Shown here piece after piece: positions 30,683 through 39,734 of a DNA stretch of 57,728 nucleotides (the stretch's first letter is position 1; every line of letters starts with the position of its first letter). A model generated the notes under the pieces. That model saw nothing but the letters and a program-made list of their open reading frames with translations, had not been told where the DNA came from and did not search any database. The position numbers and the translations under genes are program-made. The stretch comes from Caulobacter sp. (lineage in GTDB: Bacteria; Pseudomonadota; Alphaproteobacteria; Caulobacterales; Caulobacteraceae), in assembly GCA_019636175.1 (NCBI GenBank), contig JAHBYC010000014.1, positions 1 to 57,728 on the forward strand. Direction: 5' to 3'.

Positions 30683-31258
30683 ATGCGTCTTAATCTACTG
30701 TTTTCACTTGTCTTTGGCCTGAGCCTGGCTGCCGGGGCAGCGGGCGCGCGGCCTCTGCCGGCTTCGGCTGAAACAACCCTGAGGGCCGGCAAGCCCTGGG
30801 TCACGGTCGCCGCCTCGGGCGAGGCCACGGCGATTCTCGGCGCCATCGACATCGAGGCGACGCCAAAGGAGGTGTGGGCGGTGCTGGTCGACTGCGGGCA
30901 GGCCCGGCGGATCATCAGCAACCTCAAGCTCTGCCGCGTGGTCGACCGGGGCCCGGGCTGGGACGTGCGCGAGCAGGTCACCGCGGGCAACATGTTCGTG
31001 CCTGACCTGCGAAACGTCTTTCGTGCGGAATATCAACCCTATAGCCGGATAACCTTCCACCGCACCGGCGGCGATCTGAAGGTCATGCGGGGGGAGTGGC
31101 GGCTGGAGCCGCTGGATGGCGGCAGCCGCACCCGGGTCATCTACGAGAACCGTGTCGACGCCGAGGTCAACCTGCCCGACGGCATCGTCCGCGCCGGCAT
31201 CAAGACCGACTGCGGCAAGGTGCTGGTCAACCTGCGGCGGGTGGTGACCAAAGGCTAA
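30683..31258 (+). CDS. Secreted SRPBCC family (polyketide cyclase/dehydrase-like) protein
   Basis: 191 residues, signal peptide 1-22 (LLFSLVFGLSLAAGAAGARP). GEATAILGAIDIEATPKEVW begins a START-like domain, followed by ALLVDCGQARRI, WDVREQVTAGNMF, SRITFHRTGGDLKVMRGEWR and LEPLDGGSRTRVIYENRVDA. Such exported START-like domains are found in alphaproteobacterial cell envelopes with unknown ligands. Its TAA stop overlaps that of the convergent dehydrogenase gene (CTAA). Confidence 0.85.
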   Translation: MRLNLLFSLVFGLSLAAGAAGARPLPASAETTLRAGKPWVTVAASGEATAILGAIDIEATPKEVWAVLVDCGQARRIISNLKLCRVVDRGPGWDVREQVTAGNMFVPDLRNVFRAEYQPYSRITFHRTGGDLKVMRGEWRLEPLDGGSRTRVIYENRVDAEVNLPDGIVRAGIKTDCGKVLVNLRRVVTKG

Positions 31259-32193
31259 TGCTTGCCGCGGTCGCGGCCGAAGTTCGGCTCGGCGCTTTCC
31301 TGGCCCAGGGCGATGACCCCGCGGCGGATTTCGCGGGTGCGGGTGAACAGCTCATGCAGCTTGTCGGCCTCGCCCCAGCGGATGGCGCGGGAGAGGGCCT
31401 GCAGGTCCTCGGTGAAGCGACCCAGGATTTCCAGCACCGCCTCGCGATTGGCCACGAAGATGTCGCGCCACATGGTCGGGTCGGAGGCGGCGATCCGGGT
31501 AAAATCCCGGAAGCCCCCGGCGGAGTATTTCATCACCTCGGCCTGGGTCACTTCCTCCAGGTCGGCGGCGGTGCCGACGATGTTGTAGGCGATAAGGTGG
31601 GGCAGGTGGCTGGTGACGGCCAGGACCAGGTCGTGATGCCGCTCGTCCATCTGCTCGACCTGGGCGCCGAGGGCGCGCCAGAAACGGGACAGCTGGGCCA
31701 CGGCCTGGGCGTAGGCGTCGTCGGTGCGCGAGGCGAGCGGGGTGAGGATGGTCCAGCGGCCCTGGAACAGCTCGGCGAAGCCGGCGTCGGGCCCCGACTG
31801 CTCGGTGCCGGCGATCGGGTGACCGGGAATGATGTGGACGCCGGCGGGGGCGGCCGTCTGCATCGCCTCGGAGACCGAGCCCTTGACCGATCCGACGTCG
31901 GAGATCACCGCGCCCGGCTTCAGGTGCGGAGCGATGGCCGCCATCACTTCGCCCATGGCCAGGACCGGGGTGGCGAAGATGACCAGATCGGCGTCGCTCA
32001 CCGCCGCGGCGAGGTCGGGCAGGGCGGCGTCGGCGATGCCGAGGGCCGTGACCCGGTCCAGGACGGTCTGGTTGGCGTCGGCGACGGTGATGTGGCTGAC
32101 GGCGCCGCTCTCGCGGGCGGCGCGGACCACGGAAGAGCCGATCAGGCCACAGCCGATGACCGTAAGGCGCTCGAAGACAGGGGCAGGGGTCAT
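31255..32193 (-). CDS. Prephenate/arogenate dehydrogenase (TyrA/TyrC-like)
   Basis: 312 residues, NAD(P)-dependent step of tyrosine synthesis. LTVIGCGLIGSSVVRAARES is the dinucleotide-binding loop (about residues 10-29). VISDVGSVKGSVSEAMQ and HIIPGHPIAGTEQSGPDAGF hold catalytic residues, including the conserved His. It overlaps hisC by ATGA at its start. The enzyme may act on prephenate or arogenate, which cannot be told from sequence alone. Confidence 0.95.
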   Translation of the reverse strand: MTPAPVFERLTVIGCGLIGSSVVRAARESGAVSHITVADANQTVLDRVTALGIADAALPDLAAAVSDADLVIFATPVLAMGEVMAAIAPHLKPGAVISDVGSVKGSVSEAMQTAAPAGVHIIPGHPIAGTEQSGPDAGFAELFQGRWTILTPLASRTDDAYAQAVAQLSRFWRALGAQVEQMDERHHDLVLAVTSHLPHLIAYNIVGTAADLEEVTQAEVMKYSAGGFRDFTRIAASDPTMWRDIFVANREAVLEILGRFTEDLQALSRAIRWGEADKLHELFTRTREIRRGVIALGQESAEPNFGRDRGKH

Positions 32194-33299
32194 CGGCTCA
32201 TGAACTCCGCCAGACCATCGACGACGGCGCGGTTGTGCTGCTCAAGGCCGATGGTGATGCGCAGGTGATCCGGCAGGCCGTAGTTGCCCACGCCGCGGGT
32301 CAAGAGGCCCTTGCTCGCCAGGAAGGCCTCGGCGTCGACGGCGGTCTTGCCGGGCGCGGCGGGGAAGCCGACGAGGACGAAGTTGGCGGCCGAGGGGACC
32401 ACATCGAGGCCCAGGCCGCTGATCTGCTGGGTCAGCCAGGGGCGCCACTGTTCAACCAGGGCGACCGAGCGGGCGGCGAAGTCGTCGTCATGCAGGGAGG
32501 CGACGGCAGCCAGCTGGGCGGGAATGTTGATGTTGAAGGGCAGGCGGATGCGATCGACCGCCGCGGCCATCTCGGTGGGCATGTAGCTCCAGCCGACCCG
32601 CAGGGCGGCCAGGCCGTGGATCTTGGAGAAGGTGCGGGTGACGACGATGTTTTCGGCGTTGCGGGCCAGGGACAGGCCGTCCTCGTAGCCGGGATCGGTG
32701 TTGAACTCCGCATAGGCGCCGTCGAGCACCAGGACGACGGAGGCCGGCAGGGACTCGTGCAGGCGGCGCACCTCGTCCGCGTCGATAAAGGTGCCGGTCG
32801 GATTCGCAGGATTGGCCACGAAGATCAGCCGGGTTCGCTCGTCGACCTGTTCGAGCAGGGCGTCGACGTCGATGCGGTAGTCCTTCTCCGGCGCGTATTT
32901 GACGATCCCCTGGCAGGCGCGGGCCCCGATGGCGTAAGCGGCGAAGCCGTGGGCGCCCTGGATCATGTTGTCGCCGGGCTCGAGGAAGGTCTGGTTGAGC
33001 AGCTGGAAGATCTCGTCCGAGCCGCAGCCGAACAGCAGCCGTTCGGGTTCGAGACCGTATTTCTCGGCGATGGCGCCGCGCAGGATATCGGCGCGCCCGG
33101 CAGGGTAGAGGTTCAGCTGGCCGGCGGCCTCGGCATAGGCGGCGCGGGCCTTTTCGGAACTGCCGAGGATGTTCTCATTGGCCGACAGCTTGACCGGATC
33201 GACTACACCCTCGGCAGCGGCCTTGCCGGGCTTGTAGGGGGCGATATCGAGGATGCCGGGCTTGGGAACGGGGCGGGGCGCGGCGAAACGGTCGGTCAT
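32190..33299 (-). CDS. hisC: Histidinol-phosphate aminotransferase
   Basis: 369 residues; start 33299. PLP-dependent class I/II transaminase. VKLSANENILGSSEKARAAY, LFGCGSDEIFQLLNQTFLEP, FVANPANPTGTFIDADEVRR, and VTRTFSKIHGLAALRVGWSY (lysine at about 226) are the family motifs. In many alphaproteobacteria this enzyme also transaminates aromatic precursors, which fits its position with chorismate mutase and prephenate dehydrogenase. Confidence 0.95.
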   Translation of the reverse strand: MTDRFAAPRPVPKPGILDIAPYKPGKAAAEGVVDPVKLSANENILGSSEKARAAYAEAAGQLNLYPAGRADILRGAIAEKYGLEPERLLFGCGSDEIFQLLNQTFLEPGDNMIQGAHGFAAYAIGARACQGIVKYAPEKDYRIDVDALLEQVDERTRLIFVANPANPTGTFIDADEVRRLHESLPASVVLVLDGAYAEFNTDPGYEDGLSLARNAENIVVTRTFSKIHGLAALRVGWSYMPTEMAAAVDRIRLPFNINIPAQLAAVASLHDDDFAARSVALVEQWRPWLTQQISGLGLDVVPSAANFVLVGFPAAPGKTAVDAEAFLASKGLLTRGVGNYGLPDHLRITIGLEQHNRAVVDGLAEFMSR

Positions 33300-33382
33300 G
33301 GCGGGTCTTTTTGCTGGGCGCGCTCCCCAACGCCAAACCGGCAGGCACTTTGGCGGGAGCGCTTGATCGAAGGCCCGCGTGT

Positions 33383-34186
33383 TTACACGTCGAATGGCTC
33401 GGGTGCAGCCCCGATGACGCCGGAAAGTCGTCCAGGGGCGCGGGCCAGGCGCTCGTCGTTCTTCTGATAGAAGCCCGCGAGGCTGAACAGCGTCAGGCCG
33501 CCCGACTGTAGCATGGGAGCGGCGGCGACCCCGTCGCGGCTGAGGGCCCCGACAATGACCTCGACGCTGTCGGGCGCGTCCGTAACCCAAAGCGTCTGAT
33601 CGGCCCCCGTCGGCTCGACCGGGACGGCGGCGACGGCCAGCGCCCGGGTTGGCCCCCATTGCGCCAGACAGGGCAGGGTGGCGAAGACCTGGATGTTCGG
33701 CTCGGCCAGAAGGCGCCCCCACCAGCTGGAGTCGGGGGTGAGGGCCAGTACGCCGACGCCTCCCCGCTGACGGGCCCCGGCCAGAGCGTCCTCGGGTTTG
33801 CTGACCATGGTCACGGGCGGGGCGACACCGAACCGCTGGCGAGCGGCTTCCAGAGTCTGGGCTTCGGCCCGCCCGCCCCAGACGGCGACGTTGAACGGCC
33901 CCTGACGAGACAGGCTGTCGCCGATCAGTTCGCGCCAGATTCGGACAATCAGGGCCGGGGTGGCGGCCTGGCGTTCCCGGCCCAGCAGCCGGCGCATGAC
34001 CTGGGCCTCGCGACCGGGACGCAGGCCAAAGCGATCGCCATCGCCCGCGGCGCGCTTGGCCTCCGCCACCGCCGTGGCCAGTGAGGCGCGTTCGTCGATC
34101 AGGCGCAGCAGTTCACCATCGATCTGGTCGATGCGGGCCCGGACAGCGTCCAGGGTCGGCGGTGCGGAGGGAAGGTCCCGGCCCAT
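33383..34186 (-). CDS. Chorismate mutase (AroQ-type) with an extra C-terminal domain
   Basis: 267 residues. The AroQ helical domain is residues about 10-95: LDAVRARIDQIDGELLRLID, RASLATAVAEAKRA and PALIVRIWRELIGDSL. Residues about 95-267 form an additional alpha/beta domain (FNVAVWGGRAEAQTLEAARQ ... VGVLALTPDSSWWG ... TRALAVAAVPVEP) that resembles a degenerate prephenate-dehydratase-like fold without its TRF motif. It lies upstream of hisC on the same strand. Confidence 0.88.
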   Translation of the reverse strand: MGRDLPSAPPTLDAVRARIDQIDGELLRLIDERASLATAVAEAKRAAGDGDRFGLRPGREAQVMRRLLGRERQAATPALIVRIWRELIGDSLSRQGPFNVAVWGGRAEAQTLEAARQRFGVAPPVTMVSKPEDALAGARQRGGVGVLALTPDSSWWGRLLAEPNIQVFATLPCLAQWGPTRALAVAAVPVEPTGADQTLWVTDAPDSVEVIVGALSRDGVAAAPMLQSGGLTLFSLAGFYQKNDERLARAPGRLSGVIGAAPEPFDV

Positions 34187-34279
34187 TTGTTCCTCAAATC
34201 CAGCTATCGCGCGTAAGGCCTTGCGAGCGACGATGCAATACCCCGCATCTCGCGCAAGAAACTTGCGTCGAAACCGGTC

Positions 34280-35236
34280 TCAATAGAGGCGGGGAGACGG
34301 ACCGATCACCAGCGGGCCGAGACTGGCCTTGCCGTCCTGCAGCCGGACCGAGCCGTTCAGGCTCTGGCCCGAACCGGTGATGTCGCCGAGGGTGGCGTCA
34401 AGCTGGCCTTCCAGCCGGCCGTCGGCGCCGGGGCGCAGCACCCCTCCGCGCGCCTCGAGCCGCGCCGCGCCGCCGGTGACGGCGGCCTGGCGCACCTGAA
34501 TCTCGCCGCCGCCCTGGCCCCAGGCCCGGGCCGCGGTCGCCCAGTCGGGCCCGTTGAAGGCGCTGACCCTGGCCAGGGTCAGATTGAGGTCGAAGTCGAC
34601 CAGACCGCCTTCGGTAGCCCGCGCCGCCAGGCCCTGCAGCGCCATGCGCGCTCCGCCGACGTGCAGCAGCACGCCGCCCAGGTCGTCGGGTCCGGGGATC
34701 AGCCGGACATTCAGCTGTCGGGCCGCCGAGAGGAAGTAGGGGCTGGCGCCGGCTTCGGGCGAGAAGGTCAGGTCGGCGCCCTCGATGGCGATGCGCGGCG
34801 GGCGCTTGTCGAAGTCGCTCAAGGTGGCGCGCAGGGCCTTGCCGCCGACGATCACCGCGCCGCCGTCCGGCCGGGTGAAGGTAACGCCCTGCGGCGCGAC
34901 GACCACCCAGTGATCGATGGCGTAGGCGTAGGCCTCTCCCTTGAGGGCGGGCGCGGTCAGGGCCCAGCCGGACGGCTCGGCCAGGCGCACATCGGTCAGA
35001 TCGACATCAAGGCGGAAGGGATAGCCGCCGACGGCGCGCTGGCCCCATTCGAGCCGGTAGCCCTGCCTGGCCAGATCGGCGGCGGTCTGGTCCATCCGCC
35101 GAACCGTCTCGCCGCGCAGCCACAGCCAGCCCACGGACCAGGCGGCGGCGACGATCAGCAGCAGGATGAAGGGAAAGGCGATGCCGGGACCACGGCGTTT
35201 GCGACCGGAAGCGGGATCGGGCAGGGTCATCGGCAA
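34280..35236 (-). CDS. DUF2125 domain-containing inner-membrane protein
   Basis: 318 residues. The first 40 residues contain a transmembrane helix (IAFPFILLLIVAAAWSVGWL); the rest is a repetitive beta domain: YRLEWGQRAVGGYPFRLDVD, GWALTAPALKGEAYAYAIDH, VVVAPQGVTFTRPDGGAVIV and DGRLEGQLDATLGDITGSGQ. DUF2125 proteins of alphaproteobacteria are single-spanning and of unknown function. The alternative start MTLPD is at 35230. It is divergent from the gamma-glutamylcyclotransferase. Confidence 0.9.
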   Translation of the reverse strand: MPMTLPDPASGRKRRGPGIAFPFILLLIVAAAWSVGWLWLRGETVRRMDQTAADLARQGYRLEWGQRAVGGYPFRLDVDLTDVRLAEPSGWALTAPALKGEAYAYAIDHWVVVAPQGVTFTRPDGGAVIVGGKALRATLSDFDKRPPRIAIEGADLTFSPEAGASPYFLSAARQLNVRLIPGPDDLGGVLLHVGGARMALQGLAARATEGGLVDFDLNLTLARVSAFNGPDWATAARAWGQGGGEIQVRQAAVTGGAARLEARGGVLRPGADGRLEGQLDATLGDITGSGQSLNGSVRLQDGKASLGPLVIGPSPRLY

Positions 35237-35267
35237 AGGGCGCTCTCTACAGGTCAGCTTGGACAGT

Positions 35268-35810
35268 ATGGATCAGACGCGCGGCGAGGGCCGCTGGGTG
35301 TTCGGGTATGGATCGCTTATGTGGCGGCCCGGGTTCCCGTATGTAGACCGGAAGGCGGCGGTTCTCCACGGGCGGCGGCGCGCCTTCTGCATCTATTCGG
35401 TGCATCATCGCGGGACCTATGAGCGGCCGGGCCTGGTGCTGGGCCTGGCGCCGGGAGGGTCGGTGCGCGGGGCGGCCTACCGGGTCGCCGAGACCGACTG
35501 GCCGGAAACCTACGCCTATCTGCGCGAACGCGAGCAGCCGACGGAGACCTATGTCGAGGCCTGGCGGGAGGCGCGGCTGGAGGGCGGACAGCGGGTCGAC
35601 TGCCTGGTCTTCCTGTCGGACAAGGATCACCCGCAATGGGCCGGAGCGCTCAGCCTCGAGCGGCAGGCGCAGCTGATCACCGGGGCGGTCGGGCTGTCGG
35701 GCCGGAACGAGGATTACCTGGCTGACCTGGTCGAGCATCTCCGCGCCGAGGGCATCCGGGATGAGGGGATGGAACGGTTGCTGGCGATGGTGACCCCTTC
35801 CTCCTCATGA
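35268..35810 (+). CDS. Gamma-glutamylcyclotransferase (ChaC-like)
   Basis: 180 residues from ATG 35268; upstream extension in the same frame is rejected. WVFGYGSLMWRPGFPYVDRK is the family's YGSLM substrate-binding loop, YSVHHRGTYERPGLVLGLAP the second block, and LREREQPTETYVEAW carries the conserved catalytic Glu. The reaction is release of 5-oxoproline from glutathione or gamma-glutamyl peptides. Confidence 0.92.
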   Translation: MDQTRGEGRWVFGYGSLMWRPGFPYVDRKAAVLHGRRRAFCIYSVHHRGTYERPGLVLGLAPGGSVRGAAYRVAETDWPETYAYLREREQPTETYVEAWREARLEGGQRVDCLVFLSDKDHPQWAGALSLERQAQLITGAVGLSGRNEDYLADLVEHLRAEGIRDEGMERLLAMVTPSSS

Positions 35811-35822
35811 AGGGGCGAGAGG

Positions 35823-36539
35823 TCAGCGGTCTTCGGCCACCAGGCGGGCGCAGGCGGTTTCGATGGAGGATTCCAGCTGGCGCATGAACTCGGCGCGCTT
35901 GAGGCCGGGCGGGATCGGCGGCTGGAATTCGAAGACGATTGTCCCGGGCCGCATGACGAAGCCGTGGGCGACGTTCCAGTGCAGGCCGGTGTTCAGCGCC
36001 AGCGGGGTCACCGGCAGTTCCAGCTCGCGATAGAGGGCGGCGATGCCGGGCTTGTAGTCGCCGGCCTCGCCGGGCTCCTTGCGGGTGCCTTCCGGGAAGA
36101 TGGCCAGCTGGCGGTCCTCCTTCATCCGGTCCTGAGCGTCGGCGACCAGCTTGCGCAGGGCGGCCGAGTGGCCCTCGCGGTCGACGACGATCATTTTCGA
36201 CCGCAGGGCCCACCATCCGAAGAAGGGGATGTTCACCAGTTCCTTCTTCAGCACGAAACAGGCGTCGGGCAGGAAGGCGAAGGCGCCGAAGATGTCGAAC
36301 ATCCGCTGGTGCTTGGTGGCGATCAGGGCGGCGCCGGGCGGCAGGTGCTCCAGGCCGCGAACCTCGACCTTCACGCCGCAGATCACCCGCAGCATGCCGG
36401 TGACCAGCTTGCCCCAGAGGTTCATCACCGCCATCAGCGGCTTGCGCGGACCCAGCAGCAGGGGCGAGAGGCCGATCGCGAGCACGGCCGACACCAGATA
36501 GAAGACAACCAGAAAGACGAGGGAGCGAAAGACGGTCAC
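35823..36539 (-). CDS. 1-acyl-sn-glycerol-3-phosphate acyltransferase (PlsC family)
   Basis: 238 residues. The start is GTG 36539, overlapping the TGA of the YdcF gene (GTGA); a longer reading exists but no in-frame ATG has context. Hydrophobic anchor 1-30 (FRSLVFLVVFYLVSAVLAIG). TKHQRMFDIFGAFAF holds the HX4D catalytic motif, LAIFPEGTRKEPGEAGDY the FPEGTR motif, and VTPLALNTGLHW the third block. It makes phosphatidic acid from lysophosphatidic acid. The end is convergent with the cyclotransferase. Confidence 0.92.
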   Translation of the reverse strand: MTVFRSLVFLVVFYLVSAVLAIGLSPLLLGPRKPLMAVMNLWGKLVTGMLRVICGVKVEVRGLEHLPPGAALIATKHQRMFDIFGAFAFLPDACFVLKKELVNIPFFGWWALRSKMIVVDREGHSAALRKLVADAQDRMKEDRQLAIFPEGTRKEPGEAGDYKPGIAALYRELELPVTPLALNTGLHWNVAHGFVMRPGTIVFEFQPPIPPGLKRAEFMRQLESSIETACARLVAEDR

Positions 36540-37153
36540 GAGGCCTTGGTCCCGGTCTTGGCGGGCGCCTTGCGGAACAGGCCGGCGACCGATTCCTGCA
36601 CCAGAACCGCCAGATACTTGCAGTATTCCAGGGTCATGCGGCGGATCTGGGTCTGGTCGCGCCACCAGTGGGTGGCGTCCAGCGCCTCGGTGCGGATGGG
36701 ATAGGCGATCAGCTTCGCGCCCGGCATCTTGCCCCTCAGCTCAAGCATCGAGCGCGGCATGTGGTAGTCGGCGGTGACGACGATGATCTGGTGGAAGCCG
36801 TGCTTTTCGGCCCAGGCCGCGATCTCCTGGGCGTTGCCTTTGGTGTCGGCGGCCTCGAAACCCAGGTCGACGCAGCACTGATAGATCGGCTTCCAGGCCC
36901 CGGTGACCTCGAGCAGGTCGTCGCGGGTCACCTCATTGTTGACGCCCGACACCAGCAGGCGGCGGCCCTTGCCGTTCTCCAGCAGGGCGACCCCGGTCTT
37001 GAGGCGCTGGGTCGAGGCGCCGGTCAGCACGGCGACCGCGTCCGACACCGGCGGTTCGGCGGCGGGGGTCAGGGTCTGGATCCGGCCGGCGAAGGCCAGA
37101 AGGCCGACGAACCAGACCAGAATCAGGATCACGAGCAGGGACAGGCGACGCAT
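36536..37153 (-). CDS. YdcF family protein (DUF218)
   Basis: 205 residues with an N-terminal transmembrane helix (LLVILILVWFVGLLAFAG). DAVAVLTGASTQRLKTGVAL, RRLLVSGVNNEVTRDDLL, TKGNAQEIAAWAEKHGFHQI and IVVTADYHMPRSMLELRGKM are the SanA/YdcF motifs. These proteins are linked to envelope or lipid processing (e.g. ElyC) but are not well defined. Co-transcribed with the acyltransferase. Confidence 0.92.
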   Translation of the reverse strand: MRRLSLLVILILVWFVGLLAFAGRIQTLTPAAEPPVSDAVAVLTGASTQRLKTGVALLENGKGRRLLVSGVNNEVTRDDLLEVTGAWKPIYQCCVDLGFEAADTKGNAQEIAAWAEKHGFHQIIVVTADYHMPRSMLELRGKMPGAKLIAYPIRTEALDATHWWRDQTQIRRMTLEYCKYLAVLVQESVAGLFRKAPAKTGTKAS

Positions 37154-37162
37154 GGTCCCGTT

Positions 37163-38059
37163 CTAACCCATTTCCCGCAAAATCGCCGCAGCCGAGAGAC
37201 GGGCGGCGACGGCGGCGGTCAGGGCGGCCATCAGCGGGGCGGGCAGCAGCGCCAGCAGGTCGATCCAGGCCAGCGGCAGGACGGGGGACAGGCCCTGGCC
37301 GCCGCCGGCGAGACGGGCCAGGGCGGCGATGGCCGCCGCCGATCCCGCGCCGAACAGTCCCGCCAGTCCGGCGGCGGTGGCGAAGCGGGACTGGAACAGC
37401 CGGGCGACAAAGCCGGTCTCGGCGCCGGACAGATGCAGCACCTCGATGACATCGCGGTGGGCGGCCAGGCCCGCGCGGGTGGCGAAGCCGATCACCGCGG
37501 CCGCGGCGGCGATGATCAGCAGGCAGACCGAAAGGGCGAACCAGCGGGCGACGCCGGCGGCGTGCCGGATGTCGGCGATCCAGACGCTGTGGTCATCGAC
37601 GGTGGCCTGGACTCCGGCCGCCTTGAGGGCGCGATCGAGATCGCCGGCCTTGGCGGGGGCCTTGGGATCCAGTTCGACCGCGACCAGCCGTGGCACGGGC
37701 AGGTCGTCGAGCAGGGCCTCCCGGCCCAGCCAGGGCTCCAGCAGCGCCTCGGCCTTTTCCTTCTCCAGGGCGCGGGCCTCGGTGACGCCCTTGACCCCGG
37801 CCAGGGCTTCGGCGGCGCGGGCGGCGGCGGTGTCGGGGCTTTCGGCGCCGTGCGGCTGGATCACCACGGTGGCGGAGTCCGACAGCTGGCTGGTCCAGCC
37901 CTGGGCGGCGCGGTTGGCGGCCAGGGCGCCGATGGCGGTCAGGCAGGCGAGGAAACAGAGCACGGAGACGACGAAGACAAGGGCCCCGTCGCGGGCGTCG
38001 CGGCGCGGCAGCAGGGGGCCCGGCCGCCAGCGCTGGACATCGAACATCGCCTCGCTCAC
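37163..38059 (-). CDS. ftsX: Cell division protein FtsX
   Basis: 298 residues. GTG at 38059 overlaps the ftsE stop (GTGA); an in-frame ATG at 38047 is an alternative. Four transmembrane segments: ALVFVVSVLCFLACLTAIGA near the N-terminus, a large periplasmic loop (to about residue 160), then three C-terminal helices (FALSVCLLIIAAAAAVIGFA; AGLAGLFGAGSAAAIAALAR; LLALLPAPLMAALTAAVAAR). LHLSGAETGFVARLFQSRFA is the typical coupling loop. With FtsE it regulates peptidoglycan hydrolysis at the division site. Confidence 0.93.
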   Translation of the reverse strand: MSEAMFDVQRWRPGPLLPRRDARDGALVFVVSVLCFLACLTAIGALAANRAAQGWTSQLSDSATVVIQPHGAESPDTAAARAAEALAGVKGVTEARALEKEKAEALLEPWLGREALLDDLPVPRLVAVELDPKAPAKAGDLDRALKAAGVQATVDDHSVWIADIRHAAGVARWFALSVCLLIIAAAAAVIGFATRAGLAAHRDVIEVLHLSGAETGFVARLFQSRFATAAGLAGLFGAGSAAAIAALARLAGGGQGLSPVLPLAWIDLLALLPAPLMAALTAAVAARLSAAAILREMG

Positions 38060-38778
38060 TGGCCCGCCCCCCGGCCATAGTGTCGAAGGCGGCCGTTATC
38101 GAGATGCAGAACCGGCTTGCCGCTGCGGGCGACCAGGTCCTCGTCATGGGTGGCGATCAGGACGGTGGTTCCCAGGCGATTGAGCTCGACGAACAGGCGC
38201 AGGATGCGCAGGGCGTGGCCCTGGTCGACGTTGCCGGTCGGCTCGTCGGCCAGAAGAATGTCGGGCCGGCCGACCACCGCGCGGGCGATGGCCAGGCGCT
38301 GCTTCTCACCACCGGACAGGGTGGCGGGCAGGGCGTGCATGCGGCTCCTGAGGCCCACCCAGTTCAGCAGTTCGGCGACGTCGCCCCGATACTGGTCCGG
38401 CTTGCCGCCGGCGATCCGCAGCGGCAGGGCGCAGTTGTCGAAGGCCGACAGATGCTCGAGCAGGCGGAACTCCTGGAACACCACGCCGATGCGGCGACGC
38501 AGGAAGGGCCGGTCCGCCGCGGCGACCGCCTCGATGTCGCGCCCGAACAGCTCGATGCGCCCCCGCGACGCCTGTTCGGCCATGTAGATCAGCTTGAGAA
38601 GACTGGACTTTCCCGCTCCCGAGGCGCCGGTCAGGAAATGGAACGACCCCGGCGCCAGGTCGAAGGTCACATCCTTCAGAACCTCGGGCGAGCGACCGTA
38701 ACGCATGCCGACGCCGGCAAAACGCAAAACGGGACCAGCGACCTCATCGGTCGGAAAGGCGTCAGGGTTGGTGGACAT
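38056..38778 (-). CDS. ftsE: Cell division ATP-binding protein FtsE
   Basis: 240-residue ABC ATPase. Walker A LTGASGAGKSSLLKLIY (about 51-67), signature LSGGEKQRLAIARAVVGRPD (about 157-176), Walker B ILLADEPTGNVD (about 177-188). Upstream of and overlapping ftsX; the divergent MJ0042 gene shares the promoter region of 57 bp. Confidence 0.95.
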   Translation of the reverse strand: MSTNPDAFPTDEVAGPVLRFAGVGMRYGRSPEVLKDVTFDLAPGSFHFLTGASGAGKSSLLKLIYMAEQASRGRIELFGRDIEAVAAADRPFLRRRIGVVFQEFRLLEHLSAFDNCALPLRIAGGKPDQYRGDVAELLNWVGLRSRMHALPATLSGGEKQRLAIARAVVGRPDILLADEPTGNVDQGHALRILRLFVELNRLGTTVLIATHDEDLVARSGKPVLHLDNGRLRHYGRGAGQ

Positions 38779-38834
38779 GAGAGCCGAAATCGGCGACCTC
38801 GTAGGAGGTTGCGGGAGCGTCCGATTCGCCAGCC

Positions 38835-39734
38835 ATGATACTGACCTGTCCTGAGTGCGCCACCCGGTATTTCGTCGGCGACGATCAGGTCGGCGCGTCC
38901 GGCCGAACTGTCAAGTGCGCGGCCTGCGGAAACCGGTGGACGGCCCACCGCGAACCCGATCTCGAACTGTCGATCAGCGGGGATGAAGGCGCCCTGGCCC
39001 ACGAGCCCGAGGCTCTGAAGCCCGAGCCCGCGCCTCTGGACAAACTGCCGGGCGAGGAACTTCCCAAGGCGTTCCGGGCCAAGGCCCAGAACGAGAAGAA
39101 GGTCCGCGAGGCGGCCACCGTCGGGGTGGTCTGGGCGGGGATGACAGCCGCGTTGCTTGTGCTGGTCGGCGGCAGTTTCGTCATGCGCGAGAATGTCGTG
39201 CGGATCTGGCCGCAGACGGCTTCGGTCTTCGCGGCCGTCAATGGTCGGGTCAACATGGTAGGGCTGGAGATCGAGGACATCCGCGCCGAGCCGGCCCTGC
39301 AGGACGGTCATGCGGCCCTGTCGGTGTCCGGGGTGATCCGCAACGTCCGGGCCCGGACGGTGACCGCCCCGCCGCTGCAGATCAGCCTGATCAACAAGGA
39401 AAACAAGCGGGTGATGGCCAAGATCGCCCAGGCGGCCGACCCCAGCATACCCGCCGGCGAGACCCGCCATTTCGCCGTGGTCCTGCTCGATCCGCCCAAG
39501 ACCGCCTCGACGCTGGAGGTGTCCTTCGTCACCGACAAGGGCGCGGCGCCCGGCAAGGCCAAGGCGCCGGTGAAGAAGACGCACGAAGAGACCAGCGCCA
39601 AGCTGCGCGGTCCGGCCGAGCCGGGGCCCGTGGCGGCGCCGCAGGTCGAGGAGGCCCATCCGCTGGCGCCTGATGATCCCAACGCCTTGCCGAACGCCGC
39701 CTCGGGCGCGCATCCGGCGGAGGATCATCATTGA
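38835..39734 (+). CDS. MJ0042-type zinc-ribbon protein with a DUF3426-like domain
   Basis: 299 residues. The N-terminal zinc ribbon CPECATRYFVGDDQVGASGR...VKCAACGNRW carries four Cys (about 5-34). A single transmembrane helix (VVWAGMTAALLVLVGGSF) lies at about 98-115. The C-terminal beta domain (DGHAALSVSGVIRNVRARTV ... RHFAVVLLDPPKTASTLEVS) matches DUF3426-type extracytoplasmic domains. It commonly sits next to ftsE in Caulobacterales; its role is unknown. Confidence 0.9.
   Translation: MILTCPECATRYFVGDDQVGASGRTVKCAACGNRWTAHREPDLELSISGDEGALAHEPEALKPEPAPLDKLPGEELPKAFRAKAQNEKKVREAATVGVVWAGMTAALLVLVGGSFVMRENVVRIWPQTASVFAAVNGRVNMVGLEIEDIRAEPALQDGHAALSVSGVIRNVRARTVTAPPLQISLINKENKRVMAKIAQAADPSIPAGETRHFAVVLLDPPKTASTLEVSFVTDKGAAPGKAKAPVKKTHEETSAKLRGPAEPGPVAAPQVEEAHPLAPDDPNALPNAASGAHPAEDHH

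Noticed and set aside
32190-33722. Long version of hisC reaching 33722
   Set aside because: The extension is antisense to chorismate mutase and not family-like; start 33299 has the conserved N-terminus.
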